64,000 nt of DNA from Ktedonobacter sp. SOSP1-85 (GTDB lineage Bacteria > Chloroflexota > Ktedonobacteria > Ktedonobacterales > Ktedonobacteraceae): contig NZ_BNJI01000003.1 in NCBI RefSeq assembly GCF_016587415.1, positions 1,054,001 to 1,118,000 of the forward strand, given 5' to 3'. Of the stretch, positions 39,677 to 48,063 are shown piece by piece; position 1 is the first letter of the stretch, and every line of letters begins with the position of its first letter. Made by a program: the position numbers and the translations under genes. The notes beneath the pieces were generated by a model. That model ran no database searches and was not told the origin of the DNA. It worked only from the letters and a program-made list of their open reading frames with translations.

Positions 39677-40039
39677 CTAGAGCACATCTATTTTAGTGCG
39701 CTCAGGGCGGAAGGCTGGCATGCAGAGCGACCAGTATTCGCACCCCTCGCCCTGGCTGGCATTGCTATAGGTAACACGCGTGCCACGCTCGACCAGGCAG
39801 GTCTCGCCGGGCGCGACCTTCAGGTGCTCTCCCTCGGCCTCTACTGCAAGCACACCGCGCACGACAATGACGACTTCATCGAAGTCCGCTACCTGGGCTG
39901 GCTCGCACCAGGCCGCGGGCGCCAACATATGCGCCAGGCTAAATCCATCATGCTGGCTGTGTAAAGCACCAAAATGCTCGTCGATGATTTTCCCGTCTTC
40001 ACGTGGGAAGATGCTCCCGTGCTCTACTTTATGTAACAT
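39677..40039 (-). CDS. Small cupin-domain protein
   Basis: A 120-residue single cupin. The barrel includes DFDEVVIVVRGVLAVEAEG and APGETCLVERGTRVTYSN, matching cupin motifs 1 and 2. Metal-ligand His residues of motif 1 are replaced (DFDEV rather than HxH), so metal binding is uncertain. ATG 40039 with GAGAGGA upstream is preferred; a longer frame to 40171 runs through the intergenic palindrome and is not believable as protein. Possible roles are sugar or small-molecule binding or isomerisation; no specific function can be assigned. Confidence 0.75.
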   Translation of the reverse strand: MLHKVEHGSIFPREDGKIIDEHFGALHSQHDGFSLAHMLAPAAWCEPAQVADFDEVVIVVRGVLAVEAEGEHLKVAPGETCLVERGTRVTYSNASQGEGCEYWSLCMPAFRPERTKIDVL

Positions 40040-40106
40040 AGGTGCTATTCCTCTCTTTGCTTTTTTATTGATTATACGATACTTCTCAGCGCCTGTGGCG
40101 CTTCGC

Positions 40107-40164
40107 GAGTTGGTGGGGTATCGTGGCCGTCGCTGACGCGACGGCCACGATACCCCACCAACTC
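40107..40164. repeat. Intergenic palindrome, 27-bp perfect stem
   Basis: Arms 40107-40133 and 40138-40164 pair perfectly around the loop TGAC. On the minus strand the hairpin-GAGAAG module (AGCGCC-ACA-GGCGCT then GAGAAGT) lies at 40081-40102, four bases from the stem. The right arm end is also the first unit of a 33-base tandem repeat. Confidence 0.85.
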
Positions 40165-40247
40165 GGTTCACTTTGCTTGTAGATACCCCACCAGTTCGGT
40201 TCGCTTTGCTTGTAGATACCCCACCAATTCAGCTCGCCTTACTTGTA
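40149..40247. repeat. Three tandem 33-base repeats
   Basis: Units 40149-40181, 40182-40214 and 40215-40247 each start GATACCCCACCA and have an exact 33-base period with a few substitutions. The first unit overlaps the right arm of the palindrome at 40107-40164. No CRISPR-like spacers. Confidence 0.8.
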
Positions 40248-40299
40248 AAGACAAATATGTGAGTTATTTCACACTTTATACAGCAAACACCTTTTTTCC

Positions 40300-40328
40300 T
40301 TGATTGACCCCAACGGCTCTGTTATAAT
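40300..40328 (+). promoter_or_regulatory. Promoter of the zinc-ribbon membrane protein gene
   Basis: TTGATT (40300-40305), 17-base spacer, TATAAT (40323-40328). The predicted start near 40335 leaves about 70 bases to ATG 40406. Confidence 0.6.
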
Positions 40329-40405
40329 TAGGGCGCTTAAATGCATTGCTTTCAATATAGTACTTACATGCAAAAACATTAGGAATGTAAGGTGGTATTA
40401 TTGCT

Positions 40406-42805
40406 ATGTTTTGCCCCCAATGTGGCGGAGAAACGCTACCAAATGGATTATTCTGCAATTATTGTGGAACGCGATTACCCACACCAGAGCGTACCTCGAA
40501 AGAGGATGTAGAGGATGATAAGACGGTACGCGTCAATACCCAACCTGGTGCCAGCGAAGCTGAAAACAAGGTTTCCAGCCAATCAGCACAGACAACCACT
40601 ATTCAGGCTCAGTCACCTGTTGAGGATACGCCTACAATCAACACGACCAGGCCGATCAATACATCTTCTCCACAGGTTACACCTGCCTCATCCCAGCCTT
40701 TAACAAGCGGCATCTATCCCTCACATCCATCCGCGCCAACAATGCCGGGCGGATTTTCGGGTGCCTATCCTCCTGTACCACAGGCTCAGACGCCGCTACA
40801 GAGCAATCCAAATTATTTTCAGTCAGGTGTTCAGACCACGCTTCCTCCACAGGCGGCTTCGGGCGCCAATTATGCTTTGTCTCCCTATCCAACACAGGCA
40901 GGAGCACCAGTCCAACCCCGGCAGCCTCTGATTATTGTGCTGCCAGAGCGACCCAACTGGGCACAAAAGCTTAATATTCGTCTCTTCCAGCCCTACCTGG
41001 CCAGCAACGCCATTTTCGGTATCATCCTGGGTGCGCTGGTCTCGACTCTACTCGGCATGCTCTGCTTTTTCTGCATTATCAGCCTGCTAAGCAATGCTAT
41101 ACCGGAAAACATTTCCCGGCAGTACTATAATGCGTCTGGCAACACTCAAAAATCAAACGGTGGAGAGTTTACTGCTGGCAATCTGCTCCAGTTTCTACCA
41201 CTACAGAGTCCTTTCCGCGATACCGCTGAATTATTCTTGATCTCCCAAAACACACAAACGACTCTGCAAGATACCTTTCCTGGCGGTTCGAACGGGACGG
41301 TTACTACCTACACTGAGACGATGACCTCGCCCTTCCATGGCCTCCTGCTACTCCAGGCTCTACTACTGGCATTGGGGGGCTATATCGCGGCCAGCACAGA
41401 CTTCCGCAATAGACGTGGCGCTTCCCTGGTACGAGGCATGGCCATTGCTATCCCTTATACCGTCCTGCTCTTCCTGCTCGCAACCCAGGTCAACGGAAAT
41501 ATCCCTCTGGCGACCAGTACTTCTGCGACACAACAGAGTACTTCCACGTTCTCCGTCGATAGTACAACTCTGCTCCTATATGGTCTGCTGTGGGGAGCAG
41601 TCTTTGGCCTTGTGGGCGCTGCAATCAAGCTGGGGCAGGGACAGATGCGCCATCACCTGCATCGCTATCTGTATACTCAGAGACATCCCCAGCTAACCGG
41701 TATCGTTACTGGTGGCCTGAGCGCGCTCCTGCTGGGACTCTCCCTGGCTTTGATCTTTGGCTATAGCTTGTATTCACAGATCAATCATTATGCCCTCAAT
41801 AGCTCCATCCCCGACGTAATTCTGAATTCAAACACGCCCACAGATCCAAATACTGGACCACTCCAGGCAGTGGCAATTTTTGTACAGGGACTGACACGAG
41901 CCGTTGGCCTTCTCGCCTATGCCTGTGGTATTCCTCTTGTTGTCCAGCACGCTAAGGGACAAGATGGCTACTTTAATGCAGAGCCAGGCTCCTACCAGGT
42001 ATGGAAACAGCTTGGCATGGGAGTTCTGGCGCATCCCTGGGTCTTCGTGCTGCTGCTGGTGCCTATCGTGGCGCTCTTCCTGGGCGGACGAGTAAGTGTA
42101 GCGATCTCACGCGTGCGTGGTGTCGGACCTGGTGCCATCCAGGGCGCGCTTATCGCGCTCCCCTTTACCGCCTTGCTGCTGCTCTTAACTGCGATTAATA
42201 CCAATAGCATAACCCAGTTCTCTACAGCCAATATAGCCAGCACGAGCACTATCTCTATTGGGACACAGGCAGGAGATGTGTTGCTCTGGGGCCTGGTCAG
42301 CGGGGTACTCCTGGGGGCACTCGGTGGAGCCTACCAGAATAGCGGCTTACGCTCGGTCATAAGTAGGGTGCTTGGCCTCCTGATTAAACCAGTCACGCTC
42401 CTCTTTACCCCACTCTATATCTTCTTCGATCTGCTCCTGGGGCGTCCTCGACAGCTGAAGCGGAGTAGCGCCTATGTACTGCTCTATACAGCGCTGATTG
42501 TGGCGATTGTGCTGGGTATGCTCTCTCTCTTCGTTGGATTGATGCTGATTCAACAGGCTCAGGTGCTTACCCGCGAGCAGAGCGAGAATTTCCGCAATGT
42601 TATGATGCTCTTATTGATCGCTCTGCCTGGTATCTTGCTTGTCAGTTCGGCAGCAGCGGCCCTGGCTCACGACCCGCTATTGCCCTACTTTGCGTCACTT
42701 CAGGGGAAAACTGGAGCGCAACCTCAACCTCAACCTCCGATGACGCCGCCAGCTGAAGCATCACAGCCGCTTACAGAATCAAACATTCAGGGAGGGAACG
42801 CATAA
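40406..42805 (+). CDS. Zinc-ribbon multi-pass membrane protein
   Basis: A 799-residue protein. The N-terminal zinc ribbon has Cys pairs CPQC (3-6) and CNYC (17-20). A Gln/Pro/Ser-rich linker (about 35-180) contains DDKTVRVNTQP. Then about 12 transmembrane helices appear in two similar halves (each with a loop and an LLWG segment, LLLYGLLWGAVFG and VLLWGLVSGVLLG). The tail is Pro/Gln rich. Function is not recognised; zinc-ribbon plus membrane halves suggest a scaffold or transporter-like role. The next gene overlaps by one base (TAATG), so the two proteins probably act together. Confidence 0.6.
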   Translation: MFCPQCGGETLPNGLFCNYCGTRLPTPERTSKEDVEDDKTVRVNTQPGASEAENKVSSQSAQTTTIQAQSPVEDTPTINTTRPINTSSPQVTPASSQPLTSGIYPSHPSAPTMPGGFSGAYPPVPQAQTPLQSNPNYFQSGVQTTLPPQAASGANYALSPYPTQAGAPVQPRQPLIIVLPERPNWAQKLNIRLFQPYLASNAIFGIILGALVSTLLGMLCFFCIISLLSNAIPENISRQYYNASGNTQKSNGGEFTAGNLLQFLPLQSPFRDTAELFLISQNTQTTLQDTFPGGSNGTVTTYTETMTSPFHGLLLLQALLLALGGYIAASTDFRNRRGASLVRGMAIAIPYTVLLFLLATQVNGNIPLATSTSATQQSTSTFSVDSTTLLLYGLLWGAVFGLVGAAIKLGQGQMRHHLHRYLYTQRHPQLTGIVTGGLSALLLGLSLALIFGYSLYSQINHYALNSSIPDVILNSNTPTDPNTGPLQAVAIFVQGLTRAVGLLAYACGIPLVVQHAKGQDGYFNAEPGSYQVWKQLGMGVLAHPWVFVLLLVPIVALFLGGRVSVAISRVRGVGPGAIQGALIALPFTALLLLLTAINTNSITQFSTANIASTSTISIGTQAGDVLLWGLVSGVLLGALGGAYQNSGLRSVISRVLGLLIKPVTLLFTPLYIFFDLLLGRPRQLKRSSAYVLLYTALIVAIVLGMLSLFVGLMLIQQAQVLTREQSENFRNVMMLLLIALPGILLVSSAAAALAHDPLLPYFASLQGKTGAQPQPQPPMTPPAEASQPLTESNIQGGNA

Positions 42806-43575
42806 TGCAGCCTGGTACCACCATCCCTACATTTACACCCACAAATTCAGGCTTTTATCCACTGCCAGCGGGATTGAGCACACGGCGACGCATTGCGCTG
42901 GTACTCACCATTCTGGTGATCATTGCGATCCTGGCTGCCAGCTTGATCTGGCTCTCCTGGTCAGGCCAGCAAGGATTGGAACTGGGATATCCCCAGCCAG
43001 TCGTACACATCAATCAATTGGCGGCGCAAACCTACCATACGCAAGACGAAATTCAATTTAGCGCCCAGGGCACTGGACGCGATTTGAAATACACCTGGAC
43101 CTTCGACGATACGAGCTCCGCGAACACCAGCGATACCTCAAACACCAGTAGCAGTGGAACCAATGTCGTAAATAAAGAAGGCCAGAACGTTAACTTTGTC
43201 TTTACAAGCGTAGGCTCACACAACGTCACAGTGACCGTAACCGATCCGCTAGGGCATACGAGCCAGGATAAAATGTCTGTTCCCATCTATCCACCCAAAC
43301 CAATAGTCACCTTAACAGTAGATAGCTCTTCCTTCTATACATACGTTTACTTCCGCGTTGATACCTCGAATATTGATGAGAGTACATCAATTGCTAGCTG
43401 CACCTGGGACTTTGGCGATGGCACAGTCGAGGACGATACTAATTCTTATAACTGTACTTCAAATTCACACAGCTATAGTAAAGGCGGAACCTATACAGTA
43501 AAACTCGTGGTCACCGATACTTTCGGCCAGAAAAGCGACCCGGCCACGCAGACTGTCCAAGTTCAGGATTCTTAA
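42805..43575 (+). CDS. Membrane-anchored protein with two PKD domains
   Basis: A 256-residue protein with one N-terminal transmembrane helix (about 30-52, IALVLTILVIIAILAASLIW) and two extracytoplasmic PKD-type beta-sandwich domains. The second has the hallmark CTWDFGDGTVEDD followed by HSYSKGGTYTVKLVV. PKD domains bind proteins or polysaccharides at the cell surface. A short membrane-near sequence before the helix is cytoplasmic and Pro-rich. It is translationally coupled to the zinc-ribbon membrane protein upstream. A 30-bp palindrome 36 bases downstream probably closes the transcript. Confidence 0.75.
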   Translation: MQPGTTIPTFTPTNSGFYPLPAGLSTRRRIALVLTILVIIAILAASLIWLSWSGQQGLELGYPQPVVHINQLAAQTYHTQDEIQFSAQGTGRDLKYTWTFDDTSSANTSDTSNTSSSGTNVVNKEGQNVNFVFTSVGSHNVTVTVTDPLGHTSQDKMSVPIYPPKPIVTLTVDSSSFYTYVYFRVDTSNIDESTSIASCTWDFGDGTVEDDTNSYNCTSNSHSYSKGGTYTVKLVVTDTFGQKSDPATQTVQVQDS

Positions 43576-43611
43576 CGCCCTTTTACACAAACTTGATAAT
43601 TGAAGCATCCA

Positions 43612-43674
43612 AGAAAGAGGTGTGTGCATGGGAAATCGGGCAATGCCCGATTTCCCATGCACACACCTCTTTCT
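43612..43674. repeat. Intergenic palindrome, 30-bp perfect stem
   Basis: Arms 43612-43641 and 43645-43674 pair without mismatch around a three-base loop. It follows the PKD protein gene. To its right, CACCGCAGGCACGAAAG (about 43682-43698) looks like a decayed copy of the hairpin-GAGAAG module. Confidence 0.85.
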
Positions 43675-43801
43675 CCCTACACACCGCAGGCACGAAAGTT
43701 CAGATACCCACGCTTGCTTTATCCGCTAGCACATACTAAAATAGATTTATACACCTCTTCTATGGTCTGCCTGCTCAGTTGCCACAAAAGGAGGCGCGGA
43801 T

Positions 43802-44239
43802 ATGCCCTGGACAGTCAATCGCTACTTCACCCTGGCTATCGCGATTATATTCCTCATCGTAGGCACCACTGGTATTGCGTACTCCGCAGATATGCAAACA
43901 GGACACATGCTCATCTTCGATGTCGATGTTGTACACAATATGATGCACTTCCTGACCGGAGTGGTAGCTATGGTCGTGGCTATTATGGGTCCCACATGGT
44001 CTAGGACCTTTAACCGTACGATAGGCGTGATCTATCTCCTGGTAGGGCTTCTCGGCCTGGCCTATCCCGTTCTCTACTTCGATGGTCGCCTGCTGGGCAT
44101 TATGCATGCCAATCTGGAGGATCATATCCTCCATCTCTTACTCGGCATTATCTCCCTGGCCATTGGCTTTGCCGCCGAACGCCTACCCGGCGTGGCAACA
44201 ACCTCGCCACCCGAAGCCTCCATTCAGGATGCTGGCTAA
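43802..44239 (+). CDS. DUF4383 membrane protein
   Basis: A 145-residue protein with four hydrophobic helices. VNRYFTLAIAIIFLIVGTTG at the start, the central HNMMHFLTGVVAMV with paired His, and HANLEDHILHLLLGIIS are characteristic of DUF4383. The regularly spaced His residues facing the membrane could bind heme or metal, but no function is established. An AAAGGAGG site lies upstream of ATG 43802. It stands alone after a palindrome and is convergent with the sugar-isomerase gene at 44318. Confidence 0.78.
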   Translation: MPWTVNRYFTLAIAIIFLIVGTTGIAYSADMQTGHMLIFDVDVVHNMMHFLTGVVAMVVAIMGPTWSRTFNRTIGVIYLLVGLLGLAYPVLYFDGRLLGIMHANLEDHILHLLLGIISLAIGFAAERLPGVATTSPPEASIQDAG

Positions 44240-44265
44240 ACGGTTGCTACACGCTCTTAAACAAG

Positions 44266-44300
44266 ACAACTGCCTGGCACTTTGTGCTATAGGCAGTTGT
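44266..44300. terminator. Bidirectional terminator hairpin
   Basis: ACAACTGCCT (44266-44275) pairs with AGGCAGTTGT (44291-44300), flanked by AAACAAG and TTTGACC. It lies between converging genes (DUF4383 plus, sugar isomerase minus). Confidence 0.75.
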
Positions 44301-44317
44301 TTGACCATACTTCTATG

Positions 44318-45163
44318 CTAGACACATTGCTTGTAGCGCTCGCTCATCAGGTGTAGGACCTCCATGCCTGGTAACTCCCAGAGCGCTTGATTGAAGATCT
44401 CCACTTCAATGGGGCCGCTATAGCCTGCGGCCTCCACCAGGCGCCGCAGGCGCCGCAGGTCGATGACGCCATCGCCCATCATGCCCCGACCATTCAACAT
44501 ATCGGGCGTGGGTACAAGCCAGTCACAGACATGGAAGCCCAGGATGTGGTCACTCGCTGCGGCAACCTGTTCTTCCAATTCGGGGTCCCACCATACATGA
44601 TAGGCATCAATGATGACGCCAACGCCTGGATGCGCCAGGCGCCGCACAAGCCGATTTGCCTCGCCCAGGCTAACGATCACTGAGCGATCGCCCGCGTACA
44701 TGGGATGTAGTGGCTCGATACCTAGCTTTACGCCGTGCTCTTGCGCATATGGCAGTAAGATACTTATCGACTCTTCGACATAGGCACGCGCCGCGGACAG
44801 ATCCCGATCCGCGGCAGGGCCGCACACCAACACCAGCGTCTCTGTCCCCAGGGTTGCCGCCTCTTCTATGGCGCGCCGATTATCATCGAGGCGCTCCTGG
44901 CGCTCCCGCACGCTCGCGGCACAAAACCAGCCGCCACGGCAGAGACTGGATACCTTGAGACCCGCGTCGCGTACAAGGCGCGCGCTCTCCTGTAGCCCGG
45001 TCTCAGCCACCTTGTCGCGCCAGAGACCAATCGAGGGGATGCCAACGCGGGCGCAGCCCTCAACGGCCTCGCGTACGCTCCAGGGCTTAGTGGTCATCTG
45101 ATTCAGGCTCAAGCGCGAGAGATCTGAGAGATTTGAGAGATCAGTAAATATGTCGTCGTGCAT
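44318..45163 (-). CDS. Sugar phosphate isomerase/epimerase-like TIM-barrel protein
   Basis: A 281-residue xylose-isomerase-like TIM barrel. SVREAVEGCARVGIPSIGLW opens the barrel. Metal-binding positions are probably Glu in LGIEPLHPMY, Asp/His in VIIDAYHVWW, His in ILGFHVCDW and Glu in PIEVEIFN. It probably isomerises, epimerises or opens a keto-sugar. It is the last gene of a three-gene operon with DUF993 (12 bases upstream) and a Gfo/Idh/MocA oxidoreductase. This pairing of an oxidoreductase and an isomerase-like protein recalls 3-keto-sugar pathways; the substrate is not known. Confidence 0.83.
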   Translation of the reverse strand: MHDDIFTDLSNLSDLSRLSLNQMTTKPWSVREAVEGCARVGIPSIGLWRDKVAETGLQESARLVRDAGLKVSSLCRGGWFCAASVRERQERLDDNRRAIEEAATLGTETLVLVCGPAADRDLSAARAYVEESISILLPYAQEHGVKLGIEPLHPMYAGDRSVIVSLGEANRLVRRLAHPGVGVIIDAYHVWWDPELEEQVAAASDHILGFHVCDWLVPTPDMLNGRGMMGDGVIDLRRLRRLVEAAGYSGPIEVEIFNQALWELPGMEVLHLMSERYKQCV

Positions 45164-45175
45164 GCTTCTTCCTCT

Positions 45176-46339
45176 CTAGGCCATGCCAGCCACAGCCAGC
45201 ACACGCCGCATGCGTTCACAGGCCATAACGGGGTCTACAAGCAGGCCTGCCTTATCCGCCAGGATAAACAGGTCGGCCAGGTGCACAAGCGAGCGCGCGC
45301 TCTCCAGGCCTACAACCAGGCGAAAATGCTCCTGGTGCCCATTCAGGTACGCCATAAAGACGACGCCAGTTTTGTAGTAGTAGGTAGGAGGCTGGAAGAT
45401 ATGGCGCGAGAGCGGCACCGTGGGTGCCAGGATGGCTTCATAGCGCTCCCATTCCTGGGCGTCTAACGCTTGAAAAGCGGCGGCGGCAGCGGGCGCGATG
45501 GCATCAAAGATCCCCAGCAGAGCGTGACTGTAGCCTTGTTCATCTCCACGAATGAGGTGGGCAAAGTTGAAGTCGTCGCCGGTATACATGCGCACTCCCT
45601 CCGGCAGGCGACGCCGCATCTCGACTTCGCGTTCAGCATCTAAGAGAGAGATCTTGATGCCATCAATCTTGCTAGCGTGGCGCTGAATGAGGTCGAGGCA
45701 GACCTCCATCGCCGCGCCATGCTCAGCATGCCCCCAGTAAGAGGCAAGAGCGGGATCAAACATCTCGCCAAGCCAGTGCAGAATAACGGGTTGGCTTACC
45801 TGCGAGAGAATGGCGTCGTAGACGTAGACGTAATCCTCTGGCGCACGCGCACAGGCAGCAAGGGCGCGGCTCGCCATCAAGATGATGCGCCCACCCTGCC
45901 CCTCGATAAAGGCGCACTGCTCCTGATAGGCCTCTATGACATTGGCGAGGGTCAGGCCAGGCCTGGGCAGTAGGTGATCTGTACCTGCGCCACAGGCGAT
46001 CTCGCCTCCATAGGACCGCGCCTCAGCCAGCGAGCGGCGTATCAACTCCTGGGATACCGTCCAATCCAAACCCATGCCACGTTGCGCCGTATCCATAGCT
46101 TCCGCGACTGAGAAGCCCAGGCCCCAGAGATAGCGGCGATAGGCCAGCGTCGCATCCCAATCCAATGTCGCCCCCGCGCCAGGAGTATTATCGGCGAAGG
46201 GGTCGGCAACCACATGCGCAGCGGCGTAGGCCTTGCGCTGGCGCGCTGGCGCGCTTGTCAGGGAATATGGTGAGGCCTCTGAAAGGGTGTATGTTTCCAG
46301 CGTATGGTTAACGCGTGGCAGACGTATCTGATAGATCAT
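45176..46339 (-). CDS. DUF993 protein (dihydrodipicolinate synthase-like barrel)
   Basis: A 387-residue member of DUF993. Family blocks are AAHVVADPFADNTPGAGATL, AMDTAQRGMGLDW, ILMASRALAACA, PVILHWLGEMFDPAL and IDGIKISLLDAEREVEMRRR. The Lys in GIKISL is placed like the Schiff-base Lys of aldolase-type TIM barrels, so aldol or retro-aldol cleavage of a keto-sugar is plausible. No characterised function is known to me. Start ATG 46339 has GAGGAGGG upstream. It lies between the oxidoreductase and isomerase genes and shares their regulation by the LacI protein encoded at 48064. Confidence 0.83.
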   Translation of the reverse strand: MIYQIRLPRVNHTLETYTLSEASPYSLTSAPARQRKAYAAAHVVADPFADNTPGAGATLDWDATLAYRRYLWGLGFSVAEAMDTAQRGMGLDWTVSQELIRRSLAEARSYGGEIACGAGTDHLLPRPGLTLANVIEAYQEQCAFIEGQGGRIILMASRALAACARAPEDYVYVYDAILSQVSQPVILHWLGEMFDPALASYWGHAEHGAAMEVCLDLIQRHASKIDGIKISLLDAEREVEMRRRLPEGVRMYTGDDFNFAHLIRGDEQGYSHALLGIFDAIAPAAAAAFQALDAQEWERYEAILAPTVPLSRHIFQPPTYYYKTGVVFMAYLNGHQEHFRLVVGLESARSLVHLADLFILADKAGLLVDPVMACERMRRVLAVAGMA

Positions 46340-46357
46340 GTGTGCTTCCCTCCTCGC

Positions 46358-47518
46358 CTAACTCAGTTCAGCAGTCAGGTCGGGAACGTCTATCCAGCGT
46401 CTCTCCTGCCAGGAGCGTAGCCCCAGTTCGGCTACCTGCACGCCTCGAGCGCCTGCCAGCAAATCCCATGGGAAGGGGGTGTCACAGGCGACATGCTTGA
46501 GAAACATCTCCCACTGGACCTTGAAGGCGTTCTCAAATATGGCATTATCTGGCACGTCCTGCCAGTTTGCATAGAAATCAATGGGGTTTGGAATGTCGGG
46601 GTTCCAGACCGCCTTTGGCGTGTTCACGCGGCTCTGCACCTTGCACTCGCGCAAGCCAGCGACCGCGCTACCATGGGTGCCATCAACCTGGATCGAAAGC
46701 AGTTCATCGCGATACACACGGACGCACCAGGACGAGTTAAAGTGAGCTATAATACCGCCCACTAGCTCAAATGTGGCATAAGCGGCATCGTCAGCGGTGC
46801 TGGCATAGGGCTGGCCCTGCTCATCGACGCGCTCAGGAATATGCGTAGCTCCCAGGCAGGAGAGGGCCTGAACCTCACCAAAGAGGTTCGCCAGGACATA
46901 GCGCCAGTGACAGAGCATGTCTACAATGATGCCACCCCCATCCTCCTGGCGATAGTTCCAGGATGGTCGCTGTCCAGGCTGCCAATCGCCCTCAAAGACC
47001 CAGTAGCCAAACTCGCCGCGCACCGAGAGGATACGCCCAAAGAAACCGCTATCGATCACACGTTTGAGCTTTAAGAGGCCCGGCAAAAAGAGCTTATCCT
47101 GCACCACACCATGTTTGATCCCCGCCTGGCGCGCCTGGACTGCCAGCGCGAGGGCTTCGCGCGTATCAGTCGCGGTTGGTTTCTCGCAGTAGATATGTTT
47201 CCCTGCGCGAATGGCGGCACTGACGCTCTCATAACGCTGCTTCGTCGTCTGGGCATCAAAGTAAATCTCGTCTTCCTGGTTGCGCAAACAGCTCTCCAGA
47301 TCGGTGCTCCAGCGCGTGATGCCGTACGCTCGCGCCAGGGCCTCTATCTTTTGTGCATTGCGCCCAACCAGAATAGGGTCGGGCATTAATACATCGCCAT
47401 CCGACAACTTAACGCCCCCCTGCTCACGAATGGCGATAATCGAGCGAATCAAGTGCTGATTCATGCCCATGCGCCCGGTAACGCCATTCATAATGATGCC
47501 AATTCTACGTGTTGCCAT
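46358..47518 (-). CDS. Gfo/Idh/MocA family oxidoreductase
   Basis: A 386-residue NAD(P)-dependent dehydrogenase. The N-terminus has IGIIMNGVTGRMGMN (Rossmann fold, with an unusual Gly spacing). CEKPTATD is the family signature containing the catalytic Lys. The C-terminal domain carries DGGGIIVDMLCHW, which holds the conserved Asp/His region. It should oxidise a hydroxyl of a sugar or inositol-like substrate. It is the first gene of the operon with DUF993 and the isomerase, 18 bases upstream of DUF993. An AAGGAATGG ribosome site precedes ATG 47518. A LacI-type operator lies in its promoter region. Confidence 0.87.
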   Translation of the reverse strand: MATRRIGIIMNGVTGRMGMNQHLIRSIIAIREQGGVKLSDGDVLMPDPILVGRNAQKIEALARAYGITRWSTDLESCLRNQEDEIYFDAQTTKQRYESVSAAIRAGKHIYCEKPTATDTREALALAVQARQAGIKHGVVQDKLFLPGLLKLKRVIDSGFFGRILSVRGEFGYWVFEGDWQPGQRPSWNYRQEDGGGIIVDMLCHWRYVLANLFGEVQALSCLGATHIPERVDEQGQPYASTADDAAYATFELVGGIIAHFNSSWCVRVYRDELLSIQVDGTHGSAVAGLRECKVQSRVNTPKAVWNPDIPNPIDFYANWQDVPDNAIFENAFKVQWEMFLKHVACDTPFPWDLLAGARGVQVAELGLRSWQERRWIDVPDLTAELS

Positions 47519-47657
47519 TGTCCATTCCTTTCGCGGCTATGCCACACTATCTCGTCATTGAGAAAACGTTATCCTCTCGCTCTCATGTTCAGAATAAAAT
47601 AGAAGGGCTTTATAAGCTCCTACCCCCAAGATATGGCTATTTTCAGATTTACTTTAC

Positions 47658-47671
47658 AGTAAACGTTTACT
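47658..47671. promoter_or_regulatory. LacI-type operator O1
   Basis: AGTAAACGTTTACT is a perfect 14-base palindrome with a central CG, typical of LacI-family operators. It overlaps the predicted transcription start of the Gfo/Idh-DUF993 operon, a position suited to repression. The half-sites AGTAA-N4-TTACT recur at 48004-48017. Confidence 0.8.
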
Positions 47672-47678
47672 ATTACTA

Positions 47679-47708
47679 ACTATAAACAACCTGGAGTATT
47701 TTTGTCAA
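47679..47708 (-). promoter_or_regulatory. Promoter of the DUF993 operon
   Basis: On the minus strand: TTGACA (47703-47708), 18-base spacer, TATAGT (47679-47684). The predicted start near 47672 falls at the edge of the operator at 47658-47671. Confidence 0.65.
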
Positions 47709-47783
47709 TATCTTTTCTCTTTCACTCCGGAGCTTTCCAGTTCTCTTCCAGTTCTTGCCTTGGCTCACTACGCTCGCCTCGGA

Positions 47784-47838
47784 GTAAGGGGGTGTGGGTG
47801 GAAAACGGCATTGCCGTTTTCCACCCACACCCCCTTAC
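47784..47838. repeat. Intergenic palindrome, 26-bp perfect stem
   Basis: Arms 47784-47809 and 47813-47838 pair perfectly, with an ATT loop. On the right, at 47844-47863, is the hairpin module AGCGCC-GCA-GGCG followed by TGAAGAG. It stands between the two divergent promoters of the LacI-controlled region. Confidence 0.85.
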
Positions 47839-47969
47839 CTCTGAGCGCCGCAGGCGTGAAGAGCTCCATATGCATGAGAATTGGAAAGCCCTGTCCTTCA
47901 CTCGGGCTTCTCAAAAGTTATCCATGTCCTGATGCTCAAAAAGAACTTTTGAGCATCCCTATCTTCTAC

Positions 47970-47998
47970 TTGACAAAAGTGGGGGACTCAGGAATACT
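47970..47998 (+). promoter_or_regulatory. Promoter of the LacI-family gene
   Basis: TTGACA (47970-47975), 17-base spacer, AATACT (47993-47998). The predicted start near 48005 lies inside the second operator, suggesting autoregulation. Confidence 0.55.
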
Positions 47999-48003
47999 TG
48001 CAT

Positions 48004-48017
48004 AGTAATCCATTACT
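48004..48017. promoter_or_regulatory. LacI-type operator O2
   Basis: AGTAATCCATTACT has the same half-sites and four-base spacing (AGTAA-N4-TTACT) as the operator at 47658-47671. One more base pairs on each side (T/A). It overlaps the predicted start of the regulator's own transcript. Confidence 0.7.
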
Positions 48018-48063
48018 AATACAGTTTGCGTATGTGCGCAATGGGGAGTAGAGAGTTAGAGCG

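Larger units (their letters stand above)
47519..48063. other. Divergent control region of the DUF993 operon and its LacI regulator
   Basis: A 545-base gap with no gene. It contains two facing promoters, two matching operators (listed separately) and the palindrome at 47784-47838 between them. The palindrome may insulate the two transcription units. Confidence 0.7.

Noticed and set aside
40040-40171. N-terminal extension of the cupin protein
   Set aside because: It would be translated from the intergenic palindrome; the cupin fold starts after Met at 40039.
40149-40247. CRISPR array
   Set aside because: The 33-base units are contiguous without spacers and no cas genes are near.
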